A DNA stretch of 52,426 nt from assembly GCA_021771575.1 (NCBI GenBank), contig JAETOX010000010.1, positions 1 through 52,426 of the forward strand. Direction: 5' to 3'. Source of the DNA: Bacteroides sp. Its GTDB lineage: Bacteria > Bacteroidota > Bacteroidia > Bacteroidales > Marinifilaceae. Shown here in pieces: positions 18,807 through 27,941 of the stretch (its first letter is position 1; each line of letters begins with the position of its first letter). A program made the position numbers and the translations under genes. Under the pieces are notes generated by a model. The model worked only from the letters and a program-made list of their open reading frames with translations, was not told the DNA's origin and made no database searches.

Positions 18807-20216
18807 CTATCTCGGATTCTGTTCAAGTAAATTGTTCGCCGCAATAGCTTTCAAGGGAATCGGAAGTACATAGCGGTTACTATTCGGCTCCAATGTGTAA
18901 GTTTTTCCATTTAACTCATGGACAACTGTTTTTTGAAAACGTTCCTCCTTATTCAAGCGTTTTAAATCGAACCAACGAGTACCTTTAAACATCTGCTCCC
19001 GTCGACGTTCCTTCAGAATTAATTCCAACAATTTTTCCGGATCGCGTTCCGTCACATCTTCATAAGTTCCCTCTACGTGACGTTTAACAGCCAACGCATT
19101 CAACATGTCTAATGCACCATCGATATCGTTCTCCCTGACAGCAGCTTCCGCCTCGGTAATATATACTTCTCCTATATTACACCCATTGTTATTCGGATAC
19201 ACGAAAGAGGCTATACGTGGCTCGTCTGTATCAGGTTCACCGTAGTTATAATCGTAAGTACTCACAAAAAGTTGCCAACGCAAGTCGGTATCTTTATTGA
19301 ATAAAATCATTAAATCATCCGACAAATTATAATCTCCATGATAATCCGGGTGTCTTCCTTCTCCTTTATAACAAATCACATCCGGCATTTCCCATTGGTA
19401 ACGAGGCAATCCTATGATTCCTCTGTCCGGATTACCACTTCTTTTCTCAAGTTCATTATAATCGGCTGGTTCATCAATCATTTCGCGAGTATCGCGGCAG
19501 GCTTTCAAACAGGCCTTATATTCTCCCCGATATAGATGTACCCGAGCTTTAAAGGCTCCTACCGCAGCTTTAGAAGCCCGGAATCTGTATTCTACTTCGT
19601 TATCTAATAAAGTATCAGCAGCTGCAAGGTCATCTAAAATACAGTTATATACTTCTTCAACGGTTGCACGTTTTTGCAGAAGATCAATATCAGCTTCCAA
19701 TAGCAGGGGAACCCCAAGATCCGTTTTCGATGTTTTCGCATCATAATGCCGGGCATAAAGGTTTATCAAATTAAAATAAGCGTATGCTCTGTGAAAATGC
19801 GCAGCTCCTTCTACATATTTCCGTTTAAACAGGCCGCCCTCTTCCGCCGTCTCAATATTATTCAAGATATAATTGCAAACATAGATAACATGATAAAAGG
19901 AGTTATAAACCTCATCGTTTTCGTTCTGAGTAAAAATATAGTCTTGCCAACAAAAACTGCGAATGCCCCAATTATAATATACACTTACTTTGGAACTGGG
20001 AATTTTTACGTCATCGGTCATCGCCATTGTCAACGTATTGCCACACGCGATTTTATTATCACCGCTTTCGTAACTGTCCAGGATCATACCGAAATCATTG
20101 ATTGTTTTTGGAATCAATGTTCCTTTTGGAGTTTCATCCAAAAAATTGCTGCAAGCTGTTACTGTTAGTAACAAGGCTATAAAATAGATATATGTTTTCA
20201 TCGTCATACGTTTCAT
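18807..20216 (-). CDS. RagB/SusD family surface lipoprotein (locus 1)
   Basis: This is 469 residues; ATG codons at 20216, 20207 and 20201 are all possible. The lipobox is LLTVTAC followed by SNFLDETPKG, the standard SusD start. The C-terminal end KERRREQMFKGTRWFDLKRL and YVLPIPLKAI are the SusD family hallmarks, and the middle has TPR-like helices (AYFNLINLYARHYDAK). It is the substrate-capturing lid over the SusC barrel at the cell surface. It starts one base after the susC stop and is followed one base later by the thioredoxin gene, so the three are tightly co-transcribed. Confidence 0.93.
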   Translation of the reverse strand: MKRMTMKTYIYFIALLLTVTACSNFLDETPKGTLIPKTINDFGMILDSYESGDNKIACGNTLTMAMTDDVKIPSSKVSVYYNWGIRSFCWQDYIFTQNENDEVYNSFYHVIYVCNYILNNIETAEEGGLFKRKYVEGAAHFHRAYAYFNLINLYARHYDAKTSKTDLGVPLLLEADIDLLQKRATVEEVYNCILDDLAAADTLLDNEVEYRFRASKAAVGAFKARVHLYRGEYKACLKACRDTREMIDEPADYNELEKRSGNPDRGIIGLPRYQWEMPDVICYKGEGRHPDYHGDYNLSDDLMILFNKDTDLRWQLFVSTYDYNYGEPDTDEPRIASFVYPNNNGCNIGEVYITEAEAAVRENDIDGALDMLNALAVKRHVEGTYEDVTERDPEKLLELILKERRREQMFKGTRWFDLKRLNKEERFQKTVVHELNGKTYTLEPNSNRYVLPIPLKAIAANNLLEQNPR

Positions 20217-20217
20217 G

Positions 20218-23200
20218 TTAGAAATTAATATTCAGAGAAACTACCATACGAGGTTTTATTGCTAACCCACACACAGTTGAGTTGTCAGCACCGCTGATAG
20301 ATATTTGGTCAGGATCGAGGTCATAACGATTGGCAGCCCAGAAGGCCAGATTTTCTCCACTTACACGGAGCGCTCCACCTTTTAACCCGGCTTTTTTCAG
20401 TAAACGGGTAGCATCATATTCCAAACTCACGCTTTTTAACCGGATGATGCCTCCGTTAGCCACCAAGCGGTCACTCCGCCCCAGACATTCCGGCCGGTTG
20501 TCAGGTTCTCCAAAAAGTCCGGGGAAATAAGAGGGAATCCATTTATGGGTATTGTCCTGGCCCTCAACCCAACGATTTTCTTCACTGTACCATTCGGTAA
20601 AATTACCGAACATATAAGGTCTCGGAGTCGGTAGGCGCATTTTGTTGCCTAACCGGTAGGTAAGCATCAATCCGAGTGTAAAGTCATGGAAACTGACATT
20701 AGTACTGAAGCTACCGAAGAAAGGCGGCGTAGTACGTCCCACGAAACATAAGTCATCGATCGTCAAACTTCCCAAGCCTTCATACGCATAACGCGTATCA
20801 TCTCCTTTTTTCATAAACATCGGTTCTCCATTCTCATCCAGACCACCGTAACGATGAACGGCAATATGCCCTATCGGCTGTCCTTTGATCGGAGATCCCT
20901 TGTAAGCGCCTGAGAGTGTCGGTGTATAACTCAACGAAACAACTTTATTTTTATTGAAAGAGAATTGGAATGTAGCATCCCATTTAACATTTTTATAATC
21001 CAATAACTTGCCATATAAAGTTAAATCGATACCCCGGTTACTTACTTTGGCAGAATTTTTATAGATAGATGACCACCCTACTGAAGGATCGACCTCTACA
21101 TTAGCCAATAAATCTCTGGATATCTTGTTATAGAAATCGGCATCCACACTCAAACGTCCATCCCACAATACTGCATTCATACCGATATTTAGGCTATTCG
21201 TCTTTTCCCATCCCAAGGCAGGATTTGCAGGATTCGTCACCCGCAAATAATTTAGTGAAGAAATATCCCAATTAGTCCGAGCAACAGCCACAATACTCGG
21301 TCCGGTACTTTTATCGATATTTCCGGTCAATCCATAAGACAACCGAATGCCTAAATCGTTTACTTTTTCAGAATGAAAGAATTTTTCATTCGCTAAATGC
21401 CATTTCGCCCCTATCGACCATGAAGGATTATTCCGGAACTTACTGGCATTGGTCAACAGATTGGTTTGATCCAAACGTATACTTCCAAAGAGATCGTAGC
21501 GATCTTTATAAGTTACGCTTGCTGTTCCAAAATAAGAGGTATAACGTTCCAATGTGCCGCCCATATCAGGCTCCCAATCCCATAGTTCCTGCGGATAATA
21601 CTCATCTCCGTCATATCCTGTCACACCCTCCTGTAATTCTGCCAGATTAACGCTTTGCGAAGTCATTAAATAGGGATTATATCCCCAAAGCCGTTGATTA
21701 TAATGTTCACCCTCCAATGAGTAAAACTCATTACCGGCCATTACCTTATAGTTAAAATCTCCTGTCTCACCCTGATAGGAAATTATGTTCCGCACGGAAT
21801 AGGAAGCCAAGTGTTCGTTCACAATGTCCTTGATTCCACCGTAAGCAGGTATATTGTGTTTGACAATAGTTTCCGGCCACCAATAATCTTCGTCTAGCAT
21901 AACTTCTGTAAAACGATTGACTAATTCGCGGGTAACCCAATGATCTTCAGTATACCAGTCGATATCTTCAGTATTACCAAACTCATAATTTCCCTGTGTA
22001 GAAATTTCCAATCCCTCGATTGGTTTCCAAGCTATTTTCAGGGAGGAAGAAACATTATATGATTTTGTTTTTTTATCGTTCATACGCATTTCCCTCAAAG
22101 GGTTGTGTAACCAACTCTTCATTCCTAACTCTTCGCACCGCTCTGCATATTCTTCATCGATTTTACCTTGTTCCCAATAATATGAACCATCATCATTCAA
22201 GATTCGTTTCCAAGGCTCATATTCTGTCATATCCATTCCGTTACGTTTAGAATATTGATGGGTTGCCCGCAAGCCTAAAGAAACTGTCAGGTTTTTCCGT
22301 AAATCAATATCATTATTGGCCAACAAATTATATTTGCTGTACTCATTCCCTACCAATTCGCTTTTATTCTGATCATAACTGAGCGAAACATAAGTACGTG
22401 AACGTTCGCCACCTGCCGAAACGGAGATATTATGTTGCTGCGTAAAAGCATGACGATAAAAATTCTCCTCAATTTGTTTCTGATTATTGAATTTGCCTAA
22501 TTTCGCTAATTCCTCATAAGCCTCGTCAAGTTCGATTTCCCCATAATCGTAACGACTATATATTTTTTCTATTTCTGTTTTTCCAAAGGATGCCATATAG
22601 TCGGCCACTCCTTCAACCATGGTGGTTTCAAACTTCAATTTAACAAATTCATCCGATGATAAAACATGTAAATCTTTCAGATCCACCGCCCCACTATAAG
22701 TTACATTCCCAGAATAGGACACACTCAATGGACTAACTTTGCTTCCCCGTTTCGTCGTTACGACAACCACACCGTTTGTAGCCCGGATCCCCCAAATAGA
22801 AGCCGAAGCAGCATCTTTCAGTACAGTTACTTGCTCAATATCATTGGGATTCAAATTCAATTCTGAACTTTCCATGGGGAAACCGTCTACCACGATCAAC
22901 GGTTTGGTATTGGCATTAAGTGTACTCACCCCACGGATAGTAATCTCATTGTTTTTATCCACATAAAGTCCCGGCACAGCCCCTTCTAGTTTTTCGGTCA
23001 AGCTCATCGAATAAATCTGCTTCATATCGTCCTGTTTCAGCAAAGAGAACGATCCCGTAGCCCGTCCTTTTTCGATGGTCTGTACACCGGTCACCACAAC
23101 CTCGTCCATTTTTGTAGCCTCTTCTTTCAGGCCGACTTTGATCTCATCGCGCCCGACAATCGAAGCTTTTACCGTCTCATATCCCAGGAACGACACCGTC

Positions 23201-23736
23201 AATTCGCGACAGTCTGCGGATACGCGAAGGGAGAATTTCCCATCGATGTCCGTCACTGTCCCTTTGTGAGTGCGTGCATCAAACACATTGGCCCCCGGCA
23301 GGGATAGGCCTGTTGCTGCATCCACCACCACTCCCGTAATTGTCCGTTGTTCCTGAGGAGCGGCAGACGTTTGCTGCTTCACAGGTTTAACGATCACGAC
23401 ATCGCTCTCGATTTCGAAAACAAACGGTTGTCCAGCCAAGATACGCTCCAGGGCAGTTTGTACCGATTCGTCGGTTAACGACACCGTTACCGGCTTCCCC
23501 TTCTGAATTTCTACGTCGCTATATACGAACTTTACCCCTGCCTGAGCTCTTATCTGCTGTAATACTTCCCGTAAAGCAGCATTTTTTACGTCTAAACTCA
23601 CTTGCTTTCCCTGCGCCCGGGCATACCCCCACGTACAGGTCACAAGCATAAACACAAGCACCAGGCCTTGCCTGCACGCTTGTCGCACTGCTGCATTTTT
23701 TTGCAGAAACAGTTTTCTTAATCGCATTTTTTCCAT
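20218..23736 (-). CDS. SusC/RagA family TonB-dependent transporter with STN signalling domain (locus 1)
   Basis: This is 1172 residues, an outer-membrane barrel importing substrate with TonB energy. After a signal peptide ending ARAQ, an STN domain (about 45-118, NAALREVLQQIRAQAGVKFV) is followed by a carboxypeptidase-regulatory-like domain (ITGVVVDAATGLSLPGANVF, about 132-212). Then come MDEVVVTGVQ, the plug (IRGVSTLNANTKPLIVVDGF, DAASASIWGIRATNGVVVV) and the barrel, ending in RMVVSLNINF with terminal Phe. The STN domain is what touches a FecR partner, and fecR lies directly upstream. No enzymes of glycan breakdown are nearby. The substrate is unknown. Confidence 0.95.
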   Translation of the reverse strand: MEKMRLRKLFLQKNAAVRQACRQGLVLVFMLVTCTWGYARAQGKQVSLDVKNAALREVLQQIRAQAGVKFVYSDVEIQKGKPVTVSLTDESVQTALERILAGQPFVFEIESDVVIVKPVKQQTSAAPQEQRTITGVVVDAATGLSLPGANVFDARTHKGTVTDIDGKFSLRVSADCRELTVSFLGYETVKASIVGRDEIKVGLKEEATKMDEVVVTGVQTIEKGRATGSFSLLKQDDMKQIYSMSLTEKLEGAVPGLYVDKNNEITIRGVSTLNANTKPLIVVDGFPMESSELNLNPNDIEQVTVLKDAASASIWGIRATNGVVVVTTKRGSKVSPLSVSYSGNVTYSGAVDLKDLHVLSSDEFVKLKFETTMVEGVADYMASFGKTEIEKIYSRYDYGEIELDEAYEELAKLGKFNNQKQIEENFYRHAFTQQHNISVSAGGERSRTYVSLSYDQNKSELVGNEYSKYNLLANNDIDLRKNLTVSLGLRATHQYSKRNGMDMTEYEPWKRILNDDGSYYWEQGKIDEEYAERCEELGMKSWLHNPLREMRMNDKKTKSYNVSSSLKIAWKPIEGLEISTQGNYEFGNTEDIDWYTEDHWVTRELVNRFTEVMLDEDYWWPETIVKHNIPAYGGIKDIVNEHLASYSVRNIISYQGETGDFNYKVMAGNEFYSLEGEHYNQRLWGYNPYLMTSQSVNLAELQEGVTGYDGDEYYPQELWDWEPDMGGTLERYTSYFGTASVTYKDRYDLFGSIRLDQTNLLTNASKFRNNPSWSIGAKWHLANEKFFHSEKVNDLGIRLSYGLTGNIDKSTGPSIVAVARTNWDISSLNYLRVTNPANPALGWEKTNSLNIGMNAVLWDGRLSVDADFYNKISRDLLANVEVDPSVGWSSIYKNSAKVSNRGIDLTLYGKLLDYKNVKWDATFQFSFNKNKVVSLSYTPTLSGAYKGSPIKGQPIGHIAVHRYGGLDENGEPMFMKKGDDTRYAYEGLGSLTIDDLCFVGRTTPPFFGSFSTNVSFHDFTLGLMLTYRLGNKMRLPTPRPYMFGNFTEWYSEENRWVEGQDNTHKWIPSYFPGLFGEPDNRPECLGRSDRLVANGGIIRLKSVSLEYDATRLLKKAGLKGGALRVSGENLAFWAANRYDLDPDQISISGADNSTVCGLAIKPRMVVSLNINF

Positions 23737-23756
23737 AAAATTGTAAAATTATTGGA

Positions 23757-23778
23757 TGTTCTGCCTATCGGCAGAACA
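23757..23778 (-). promoter_or_regulatory. Intercistronic hairpin between fecR and susC (locus 1)
   Basis: TGTTCTGCC (23757-23765) and GGCAGAACA (23770-23778) form a perfect 9-bp stem with a 4-base loop. It begins two bases after the fecR stop and ends 20 bp before the susC start. It may be an attenuator, a processing site or a stability element that sets different levels of FecR and SusC. A hairpin of different sequence sits at the same place in locus 2 (38360-38384). Confidence 0.6.
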
Positions 23779-23780
23779 GA

Positions 23781-24962
23781 TTAGTAATCCGAACGGGAGA
23801 TGTTAGCGGCGTCTTCCGTTCTTTTAATATATACTTTTCGTTCTGAAATTTCAAAAGCCACACCTGTTGTTTTGGCAATCATACCGAGAATTTCTTCCAG
23901 CGTCTGATCGCGGCGGGCAATACCGGTAAACGGATGGTCACGGAATTCCGCGGCTTCGAAAATGAATTCGATATCATACCAACGTGCCAGTTGCCGCACG
24001 ATGTCCGCCAATGGCATCCGCTGATATTCAAATGCGCCGTTTACCCAAGAAGTATAAAGCGAAACATCCACTTGCCGCGTATTCAACTGTTGCGTCCCGG
24101 CATCGAGCACAGCCTGCTGGCCCGGTTTTAAACGTACACGTTCATCCCCATGCCGGAATTCGACAACTCCCCGCACCAGGGTTGTCAGTACCTGCTGTTC
24201 TTCCGGATAGGCATTCAGATTGAAAGCCGTACCTAAAACCGTCACCCGGTTGTCCCCGGCTTCTACGACAAAAGGATGATCCGCATCGGCCTGCACATCG
24301 AAATACAGTTCGCCGCTGGCATATACCACGCGTTCAGGTCCGGTGAAACGCGTAGGGAAACGCAGTTCGGAAGCGGAGTTGATCCACACCTGCGAGCCAT
24401 CGGGAAGGCAGAAACGATACTCTCCGCCACAAGGTACACGTATCGTATGGTAGTGTACCACTGTATCCTCTTTCTGTTGCCTGTATTGCAGTCCTGCCAG
24501 CGTATCATGTACAATCACCGTTCCATCGGAAACAGTCATGCTGTCGGCCGACAAGCCGTCCAAGGCGATCGCCTCCCCGTCTGCCAACAATAAGGTGGCT
24601 TTTGTAGACCCCGGCGTTATTTCCTCCGTAGCGACACTTACCGGTGGCAGGCTAACCGGTCTCCACAAAATCACCCCTACCCCCAAAAACATAACGATAG
24701 CAGCCGCTATGCCGGCAGCCATCATCCGCCTTATTCTCCTGCGCCGGCTCCGCATTCCCGACAGTGCCTTCTGAAAACGTTCCCATGCCTCCACAGATGT
24801 CTCCACCTCGAGCATTCTCAAGGCCGTCTCCATCTGCCGGACATCCGCAAATAACCGTTTCACCTCCTCGTCATTTTCCAGACGGTCACGAAAAACCTTT
24901 GCCTCCGGTTCGGTCAGATTCCCCGCACTATAATCCGCTATCCACTCGTATATGGTTTTCAT
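23781..24962 (-). CDS. FecR-type anti-sigma factor (locus 1)
   Basis: This is 393 residues. The cytoplasmic N-terminal region (1-80; DYSAGNLTEPEAKVFRDRLE) binds the sigma factor. A basic stretch (RSRRRRIRR) precedes one transmembrane helix (about 82-104). The periplasmic FecR domain (about 170-275) contains PCGGEYRFCLPDGSQVWINS and SGELYFDVQADADHPFVVEA. The C-terminal DUF4974 domain reads PLADIVRQLARWYDIEF. It should hold the ECF sigma at 25204-25821 inactive until the STN domain of the SusC protein signals. It lies 240 bp downstream of the sigma gene and 44 bp upstream of susC. Confidence 0.94.
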   Translation of the reverse strand: MKTIYEWIADYSAGNLTEPEAKVFRDRLENDEEVKRLFADVRQMETALRMLEVETSVEAWERFQKALSGMRSRRRRIRRMMAAGIAAAIVMFLGVGVILWRPVSLPPVSVATEEITPGSTKATLLLADGEAIALDGLSADSMTVSDGTVIVHDTLAGLQYRQQKEDTVVHYHTIRVPCGGEYRFCLPDGSQVWINSASELRFPTRFTGPERVVYASGELYFDVQADADHPFVVEAGDNRVTVLGTAFNLNAYPEEQQVLTTLVRGVVEFRHGDERVRLKPGQQAVLDAGTQQLNTRQVDVSLYTSWVNGAFEYQRMPLADIVRQLARWYDIEFIFEAAEFRDHPFTGIARRDQTLEEILGMIAKTTGVAFEISERKVYIKRTEDAANISRSDY

Positions 24963-25042
24963 CTTTTTTTTAATTTTTATTATATTCCAAAAAATCCGAA
25001 ATAGGTGACAAAAAACAGAAAAAAGTTACAAAACAGGGAGAA

Positions 25043-25164
25043 AATAAGGTGAAGACAGGCTATACAAACGTTATATCTCCTATTGATCCCCTATTCACAC
25101 CTTATTCCCGACGTGTATATATTGGGGGAGTATAGGAGATGTATACAGGTTAATCCCTAACCTG
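25043..25164 (-). promoter_or_regulatory. Structured intergenic region between ECF sigma and fecR
   Basis: The 241-bp gap between the sigma stop (25204) and the fecR start (24962) holds interleaved perfect inverted repeats. AATAAGGTG (25043-25051) pairs with CACCTTATT (25098-25106), and ATCTCCTAT (25075-25083) pairs with ATAGGAGAT (25132-25140). The second stem extends by TCCCC/GGGGA (25087-25091/25125-25129). The order is A-B-A'-B', which as RNA is an H-type pseudoknot or two exclusive folds. A third hairpin, CAGGTTA/TAACCTG, is at 25146-25164. CCTATT-like words recur about every 11 bp (25079-25106). No confident -7 box is seen. Confidence 0.5.
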
Positions 25165-25203
25165 ACGCTTTTTACACCGGCAAATCATCTGCAATAGGTA
25201 GCA

Positions 25204-25821
25204 TTAATAGGAGCCGGACCGACAAGTCGGATCGTTGGAAAAGACAGCAAAAAACAAGAAATAAAATTTTTGTGCTCCCAAAGTTTGCCGCAATTTTTGC
25301 AAAGCGCGAATATAATGGGTTTTCACGGTATTGACGGAGATACCCATTTCGTCGGCAACGGCTTTATAGGATTTTCCATTAAAAATAATTCCGGTAATCA
25401 CCCGGCGGGGATGTTCAGGGAGCTGTTCTATCGCAGCATGCAGCCCGGTGCGGATTTGTTCCTGCCGTTGCGCCGTTTCTCCCAGCACTTCATCCAAAAA
25501 GCTTTCACAGGATACTTCTATATCTTTAAAATAGCATTTCCCGGCCTCCCGCATGGTTTTGAACGCCGCTTTGCTTACCGCCCCGAACAGATAGGCCTCC
25601 AAAGAGCCCGAAAACTTCCGTTCCCGCCAGTTTTGCCATAAAGAGATAAACACAGCCTGCACGATATCCTCGGCATCTTCCCGACTGACCAAATAACGCA
25701 TGCAATAAGCACAAAGGAGACGATGATAACGCCGGAACAATATGCTCATCGCTTCTTCGTCGCCTTTTGCCAATAAGCGGATAATATCTTTTTCCTGTTC
25801 TCCTGCCATCGGTCTGCTCAT
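25204..25821 (-). CDS. ECF sigma-70 factor (locus 1)
   Basis: This is 205 residues. Region 2 reads FRRYHRLLCAYCMRYLVSRE, then DAEDIVQAVFISLWQNWRE, the core-binding and -10 recognition helix. Region 4 reads YKAVADEMGISVNTVKTHYIRALQKLR, the -35 helix-turn-helix of FecI-like Bacteroidota ECF factors. The ATG at 25821 overlaps the stop of the preceding DUF4139 gene as ATGA; ATG at 25809 is an alternative. The arrangement implies translational coupling to the DUF4139 gene, which is unusual because these sigma genes normally stand first in their operon. It is expected to drive locus 1 and to be held by the FecR at 23781-24962. Confidence 0.93.
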   Translation of the reverse strand: MSRPMAGEQEKDIIRLLAKGDEEAMSILFRRYHRLLCAYCMRYLVSREDAEDIVQAVFISLWQNWRERKFSGSLEAYLFGAVSKAAFKTMREAGKCYFKDIEVSCESFLDEVLGETAQRQEQIRTGLHAAIEQLPEHPRRVITGIIFNGKSYKAVADEMGISVNTVKTHYIRALQKLRQTLGAQKFYFLFFAVFSNDPTCRSGSY

Positions 25822-27710
25822 TCCACTTCCAATCGTCTGTCTTTCGGGTATTTCACCTTATAGCGCAGAATCAGGTCGCGCTGTTCGCCGGGTTGCAAGG
25901 TCAGCGGCCAGGTAACGATACCGGTATCACCGTCCACTTTGCCGCCACTCAGCTCCTCGGCCGTCACGGTAATGCTGCTGTTGGCGGAGAGGGGCAACTG
26001 GTCGTAAAGCGTCAATTCCACCGCCTGCGGCCGATTGTTCCGGACGGATATTTTCCAGCCGATCGTTTGCGTCTGAGTAGAACCCATCAGTTTCCGTGAC
26101 GTATATTCATGCTCTTTCGTGCGTTGTACGGCAATCTGCCGGTCGCGTCCGAAGGAGAACGACAGCGTATCCCCGGCAGCGTTCACATCGAGGACCGATT
26201 TGCCGATAAATGTACCTTCAAAATAGATATTAGCTTCCCCTTCCAGCAGGTTCAGTTTATTCCAGTCGCTAACCTGTGCCATCAGGAAAGCGTCTTTATC
26301 GATTTTCGGCGTACATTGGTAAATGTAAGAGGCCGGAAGCTCATAGCGGCCTATTTCCGCCACGACGGGCTTATTATCTGAAAGAATGGTATAAGGCATT
26401 TTGATATCGAACTCATAACCTGTCGGTTGGCGGGTTTGCACAACTTCGACCGGCATACTTTCCTCTTCATCCGCCACCTCCTCCACTTCTTGCATAGGAG
26501 CCGCCCCCATAACCATCATGCCGGTTTTCCGGACTTTCCGGGAAGGAGCATAACCGGTGACGACCACTTCTTCGAGGCTTTGTGTATTAGGCTCAAGGCC
26601 GATGTGTAGCGTATTGCTATGTACATCGACTGTCCGCGCAGTATAGCCTATATACGAAAATTCCAGGCGGCGCCGCCCCTCAGGCAGCGTCAGCGAATAA
26701 CGGCCATCGACATCCGTAACGCAACCGATAGTAGTACCCGAAATTCTGACTGTAGCACTGATTAAAGGTTCGTTGGTCATGGCATCCGAAACAATACCCG
26801 ATACAGTATTTCCATTCATTTCAGGATGATAGGCCGGTGCTGCCCATCCATAATTCAAGCGATAGGGCAACAAACGGGGAGCCACATTTCCCGTCGACGG
26901 GCTGGAGGAAGAAAGGGATAAAGCAACATTTTTCCATTCTTCGCCCGTATATTGAAAGATATTCGCCTTATAAGTAATAGCAAGTGGTCCGCTCAGGCTT
27001 TCCGAACGAATGTCGTAGGAAGGAAACCAACCAGCATTCTTTACATAATAGCTGAGGGTAAATGTCACGGTACAAGCAGCCGGAGCATGAATGCCCACCA
27101 GGATTTCACCTGTACGTTTCAGGTCTTTCCCCTTTACCTGGGCCAATTCCCGGGACAGCTGCTGATGCCGCCCGGACAGTTCTTCCAACTGATCGCGGAT
27201 AGCCAATTCTTCGGCCGTAAGCACTTTCATCCGTTCGGCGAAATAAGCAGTTGCTTCCCGGATTGTCGCCATGGTCATCGCCTGGTCTTTACCGCCCAAT
27301 GTACAATTGTTTTTCAATATCTCCTGCCCAGCCTTGACTACAGCAAGAGCCGTTTGGCGTTCTTCCTGTTGTTTTGCAACTTTCTTTAAAGCCTGTCGTA
27401 ACTGTTCCTGCCGATGGGTGACCGCCATACTGTCCAGAAAGTTGTATTGCAGATTCACGTTTGTGATTGTTAGTTTTCCCTTCGCACTCACCTGCATACT
27501 ACGGGCATCGAGATAAGGCGAAAGCCCAGTAAACAGTAAAGATGAATTCCCGGCCGGAATTTCCACCCGTTCGGTACGGGTTACCTGTGCTCCGTCAATA
27601 AACAACGTGACTTTCTCTGCCACCGTTTTTACTTTGCGCTGCGCCGTTACTACCGTTGCTATCATACACAGGCAGAGAACCATCCATACGTAATTCCCGA
27701 ACTTTTTCAT
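25818..27710 (-). CDS. MuiA-like DUF4140/DUF4139 protein with inserted SusC-type N-terminal module
   Basis: This is 630 residues. A signal peptide (ending VVTAQ, residue 24) is followed by a DUF4140-like domain (VTLFIDGAQVTRTERVEIPA) and a long coiled coil (about 95-195). Next is the first part of DUF4139 (SYYVKNAGWFPSYDIRSESL). Residues 301-373 are a carboxypeptidase-regulatory-like beta domain (VSGIVSDAMTNEPLISATVR), then SLEEVVVTGYAPSR at 378-391, the motif that normally links this domain to the plug of SusC proteins. DUF4139 resumes to the end (YTSRKLMGSTQTQTIGWKIS). The family is annotated as mucoidy inhibitor A homologues, without known biochemistry. It is the first gene of the sigma/fecR/susCD operon. 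Confidence 0.8.
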   Translation of the reverse strand: MKKFGNYVWMVLCLCMIATVVTAQRKVKTVAEKVTLFIDGAQVTRTERVEIPAGNSSLLFTGLSPYLDARSMQVSAKGKLTITNVNLQYNFLDSMAVTHRQEQLRQALKKVAKQQEERQTALAVVKAGQEILKNNCTLGGKDQAMTMATIREATAYFAERMKVLTAEELAIRDQLEELSGRHQQLSRELAQVKGKDLKRTGEILVGIHAPAACTVTFTLSYYVKNAGWFPSYDIRSESLSGPLAITYKANIFQYTGEEWKNVALSLSSSSPSTGNVAPRLLPYRLNYGWAAPAYHPEMNGNTVSGIVSDAMTNEPLISATVRISGTTIGCVTDVDGRYSLTLPEGRRRLEFSYIGYTARTVDVHSNTLHIGLEPNTQSLEEVVVTGYAPSRKVRKTGMMVMGAAPMQEVEEVADEEESMPVEVVQTRQPTGYEFDIKMPYTILSDNKPVVAEIGRYELPASYIYQCTPKIDKDAFLMAQVSDWNKLNLLEGEANIYFEGTFIGKSVLDVNAAGDTLSFSFGRDRQIAVQRTKEHEYTSRKLMGSTQTQTIGWKISVRNNRPQAVELTLYDQLPLSANSSITVTAEELSGGKVDGDTGIVTWPLTLQPGEQRDLILRYKVKYPKDRRLEVE

Positions 27711-27804
27711 AATCTTAAATTAAAATAATTTTACAACAAAAAGATTCAGGCGTAAAAATAAAAATTAAAATGAAATAATATGGCGCAAATTTGAAATACA
27801 ATTG

Positions 27805-27812
27805 CAAATATA
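27805..27812 (-). promoter_or_regulatory. -7 box of the locus 1 operon
   Basis: TATATTTG on the minus strand matches TAnnTTTG exactly, 95 bp before the ATG of the DUF4139 gene. TTTG words lie upstream, but not at the ideal distance. It is the likely start of the operon that includes sigma, fecR, susC, susD and the thioredoxin gene. Confidence 0.55.
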
Positions 27813-27860
27813 CCCAAATAAAACAGCAAACAGAGCAAATGTTATACATTCCAAAGCTAT

Positions 27861-27909
27861 AAAAAAACGGTCCGGGGCAACGAGATTCATTCATCGTTGC
27901 TCCGGACCG
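27861..27909 (-). terminator. Rho-independent terminator of locus 2
   Basis: A 15-bp GC-rich stem, CGGTCCGGGGCAACG (27868-27882) against CGTTGCTCCGGACCG (27895-27909) with one mismatch, is followed on the minus strand by seven T residues (27861-27867). It lies 33 bp beyond the stop of the thioredoxin gene at 27942, so it closes locus 2 and separates it from the locus 1 promoter. Confidence 0.9.
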
Positions 27910-27941
27910 TAGAAGTCCTATCGCCACTTTTCTTCCGAAAA

